Below are positions 5,328 through 6,549 of a stretch of DNA of 6,549 bases, one piece after another (the stretch's first letter is position 1; the number at the start of each line of letters is the position of its first letter). Under the pieces are notes generated by a model. That model was not told the origin of the DNA and did no database searches. It saw only the letters and a program-made list of their open reading frames with translations. The position numbers were made by a program, and so were the translations under genes. The stretch is from Candidatus Aciduliprofundum sp. JdFR-45 (GTDB lineage Archaea; Thermoplasmatota; Thermoplasmata; Thermoplasmatales; JdFR-45), in NCBI GenBank assembly GCA_002011395.1, contig MTNG01000159.1, positions 1 to 6,549 of the forward strand, written 5' to 3'.

Positions 5328-6549
5328 GCGTATCCAAGTGCGCCACCGTCGCCACGCAGGGGTCGGGCTGGAAGTTCAGCATCTTCTGATAGGCGGTCTG
5401 GGCCTGCCAGGTGGAAGCGTTTATAAGATGAACGCCCTTCCATCGTGCGTACGCGTAGCTGTGAACGTGCCCGGTCACGAAGAACTGCGGGACCTCTTCC
5501 ACCACCAGATAGTCGCGCGGCAGAGGGGCGAGGGGCACCTTCCCCCCGTAGATGGGTGCGAGGTGTCTCCTCCTCAGCAGACCTATCATGGTGTTCTCAA
5601 TCCTGCTGTAATCTGCGCCCGGAATGGCCTCTACCATGTCGTTCAAACTTGTGCCGTGGTAAAGCAGGAACGTCACGCCGTGAAGACGTATAAGGGATGG
5701 GTTGCTGAGAACCATCGTATCCGGCGGGAGTATTTTCCTGACTTCCTCGGGAAAACCCGGCTGTGGCTCGTGGGGCCGGGTGAAGTCGTGGTTGCCCGGT
5801 ATCACTATTACCTTTATCCTCTCGGGAATCTCCTCCAGATAGCGCGATAACCTCTCATACTGCTCGTAAACGCTGGTGATCTCCAGTTCGTTCTCCTGGC
5901 CCGGATACACGCCCACGCCGTCCACGAGGTCTCCCGCTATGAGCAGATATCTGACGCGCGACGCATCCCCGGATTTCAGCCAGGCGATGAACCTCTCAAA
6001 CCGCTCCGCGAGGAACTCCCTGCTCCCGACGTGGACGTCCGAGATTATCACCGCATCCACGGGCGCGTCCGCCCCCCGCGGGGAGGGTATCGGGTCCACC
6101 TCCGGCCACACGATTTCCCGGGCGAATATCACGTCGTCGCCCCTGCGCGATACCTCGCCCGCCACCCCTATGACCTCATCCGGCAGAACGGTCTCGCCCA
6201 TCAGCAGGTCCGGCCCCGCGATGACCGTTATCTCACCGGTAGGGTCTTCCAGCGTTATCCTGTAGAACCCGTTTCTCGTTACCCTGCAATCGGAAACCAT
6301 GCCTATTACACGGACCTCCTGCCCGGACCTGTTCCTGACGTCCGCTATGCTGTAGGCCCACTTCAGGCGTCTTTTAACCAGCGGTGCAAGGCGCCTGAAC
6401 CTGTCGTTGAAGAGTGCGGAGAAATCCTCCACGGCACCCCTCGTGCCCGTGGATGTCGAGGCGTCCATTAGCACCTCGACAGCGTGCCCCACATCGCCCC
6501 TCACCTTTTCAGGTTTCCTGGCGACCTTCCTCTCCACGGCCGCCCTCAT
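5302..6549 (-). CDS. polB: DNA polymerase D small subunit DP1 (Mre11-like 3'-5' exonuclease), N-terminus beyond right edge
   Basis: DP1 pairs with the large catalytic subunit DP2 to form the archaeal replicative polymerase D and supplies the proofreading nuclease. The visible 415 residues begin with a linker and STGTRGAVEDFSALFNDRF (32-50), which precedes the OB-fold region at about 76-148. The metallophosphoesterase domain follows with all motifs: SDVHVGS (170-176; D171, H173), AGDLVDG (205-211; D207), PGNHD (251-255), LYHGTS (296-301; H298) and TGHVHS (359-364; H361, H363). The C-terminal WQAQTAYQKMLNFQPDP (381-397) is a DP1 hallmark. The active-site set is complete, so nuclease activity is expected. 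The frame is open to base 6549, where an ATG happens to fall. DP1 proteins are typically 480-700 residues, so the true start and an N-terminal domain probably lie outside the window. The 3' end overlaps the DUF62 gene tail to tail. DP2 is not in the window. Confidence 0.93.
   Translation of the reverse strand: MRAAVERKVARKPEKVRGDVGHAVEVLMDASTSTGTRGAVEDFSALFNDRFRRLAPLVKRRLKWAYSIADVRNRSGQEVRVIGMVSDCRVTRNGFYRITLEDPTGEITVIAGPDLLMGETVLPDEVIGVAGEVSRRGDDVIFAREIVWPEVDPIPSPRGADAPVDAVIISDVHVGSREFLAERFERFIAWLKSGDASRVRYLLIAGDLVDGVGVYPGQENELEITSVYEQYERLSRYLEEIPERIKVIVIPGNHDFTRPHEPQPGFPEEVRKILPPDTMVLSNPSLIRLHGVTFLLYHGTSLNDMVEAIPGADYSRIENTMIGLLRRRHLAPIYGGKVPLAPLPRDYLVVEEVPQFFVTGHVHSYAYARWKGVHLINASTWQAQTAYQKMLNFQPDPCVATVAHLDTLTVEEKRF

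Noticed and set aside
1..6549. CRISPR arrays, tRNA/rRNA genes, insertion-sequence ends, long direct repeats.
   Set aside because: Reading through both strands by eye showed no regularly spaced repeats, no cloverleaf-like segments in the gaps, and no transposase motifs; the gaps are at most about 120 bases.

Overview
The window reads as a piece of euryarchaeal (or closely related archaeal) chromosome with mostly GC-rich coding DNA. The strongest marker is the small subunit of the archaea-specific family D DNA polymerase (DP1), with a complete set of Mre11-like phosphoesterase motifs. A single-chain ADP-forming acyl-CoA synthetase, a SAM hydroxide adenosyltransferase (DUF62), archaeal TATA-like boxes about 26-32 bases before gene starts, and a mixture of leaderless-looking and GGAGG-led genes agree with this. 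No species can be named from the sequence. A thermophilic or anaerobic acetate-producing lifestyle is possible but is inference only.

Layout, left to right. From 1 to 1205, on the minus strand, a gene for an inositol-monophosphatase-fold phosphatase runs into a gene for NAD kinase, which is cut by the left edge. They overlap by 16 bases, and the kinase's Shine-Dalgarno lies inside the phosphatase gene. From 1292 to 1801 (minus) is a small two-helix membrane protein with a possible PH-like soluble tail. It is an AT-rich island in a GC-rich neighbourhood. From 1921 to 4023 (minus) is the acyl-CoA synthetase, with its own promoter and a pyrimidine-rich terminator-like tract. From 4093 to 4455 (minus) is a small cysteine-rich CxxCxxCC protein. 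It diverges from the plus-strand DUF62 gene (4557-5327) across a 101-base promoter region. The DUF62 gene converges on, and overlaps by 26 bases, the DP1 gene (5302 to the right edge, minus).

How the genes work together. NAD kinase and the phosphatase are probably opposing activities on the NAD/NADP balance, as in the fused methanococcal enzyme. The synthetase makes ATP from acyl-CoA, DUF62 hydrolyses SAM to adenosine and methionine, and DP1 serves replication and proofreading. These are mostly independent housekeeping units. There is no intergenic stretch over 300 bases; the gaps hold promoters and terminator-like elements. I saw no tRNA, rRNA, CRISPR array, insertion sequence or prophage gene. 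I did not find a convincing new multi-gene system; the least explained item is the AT-rich membrane protein.
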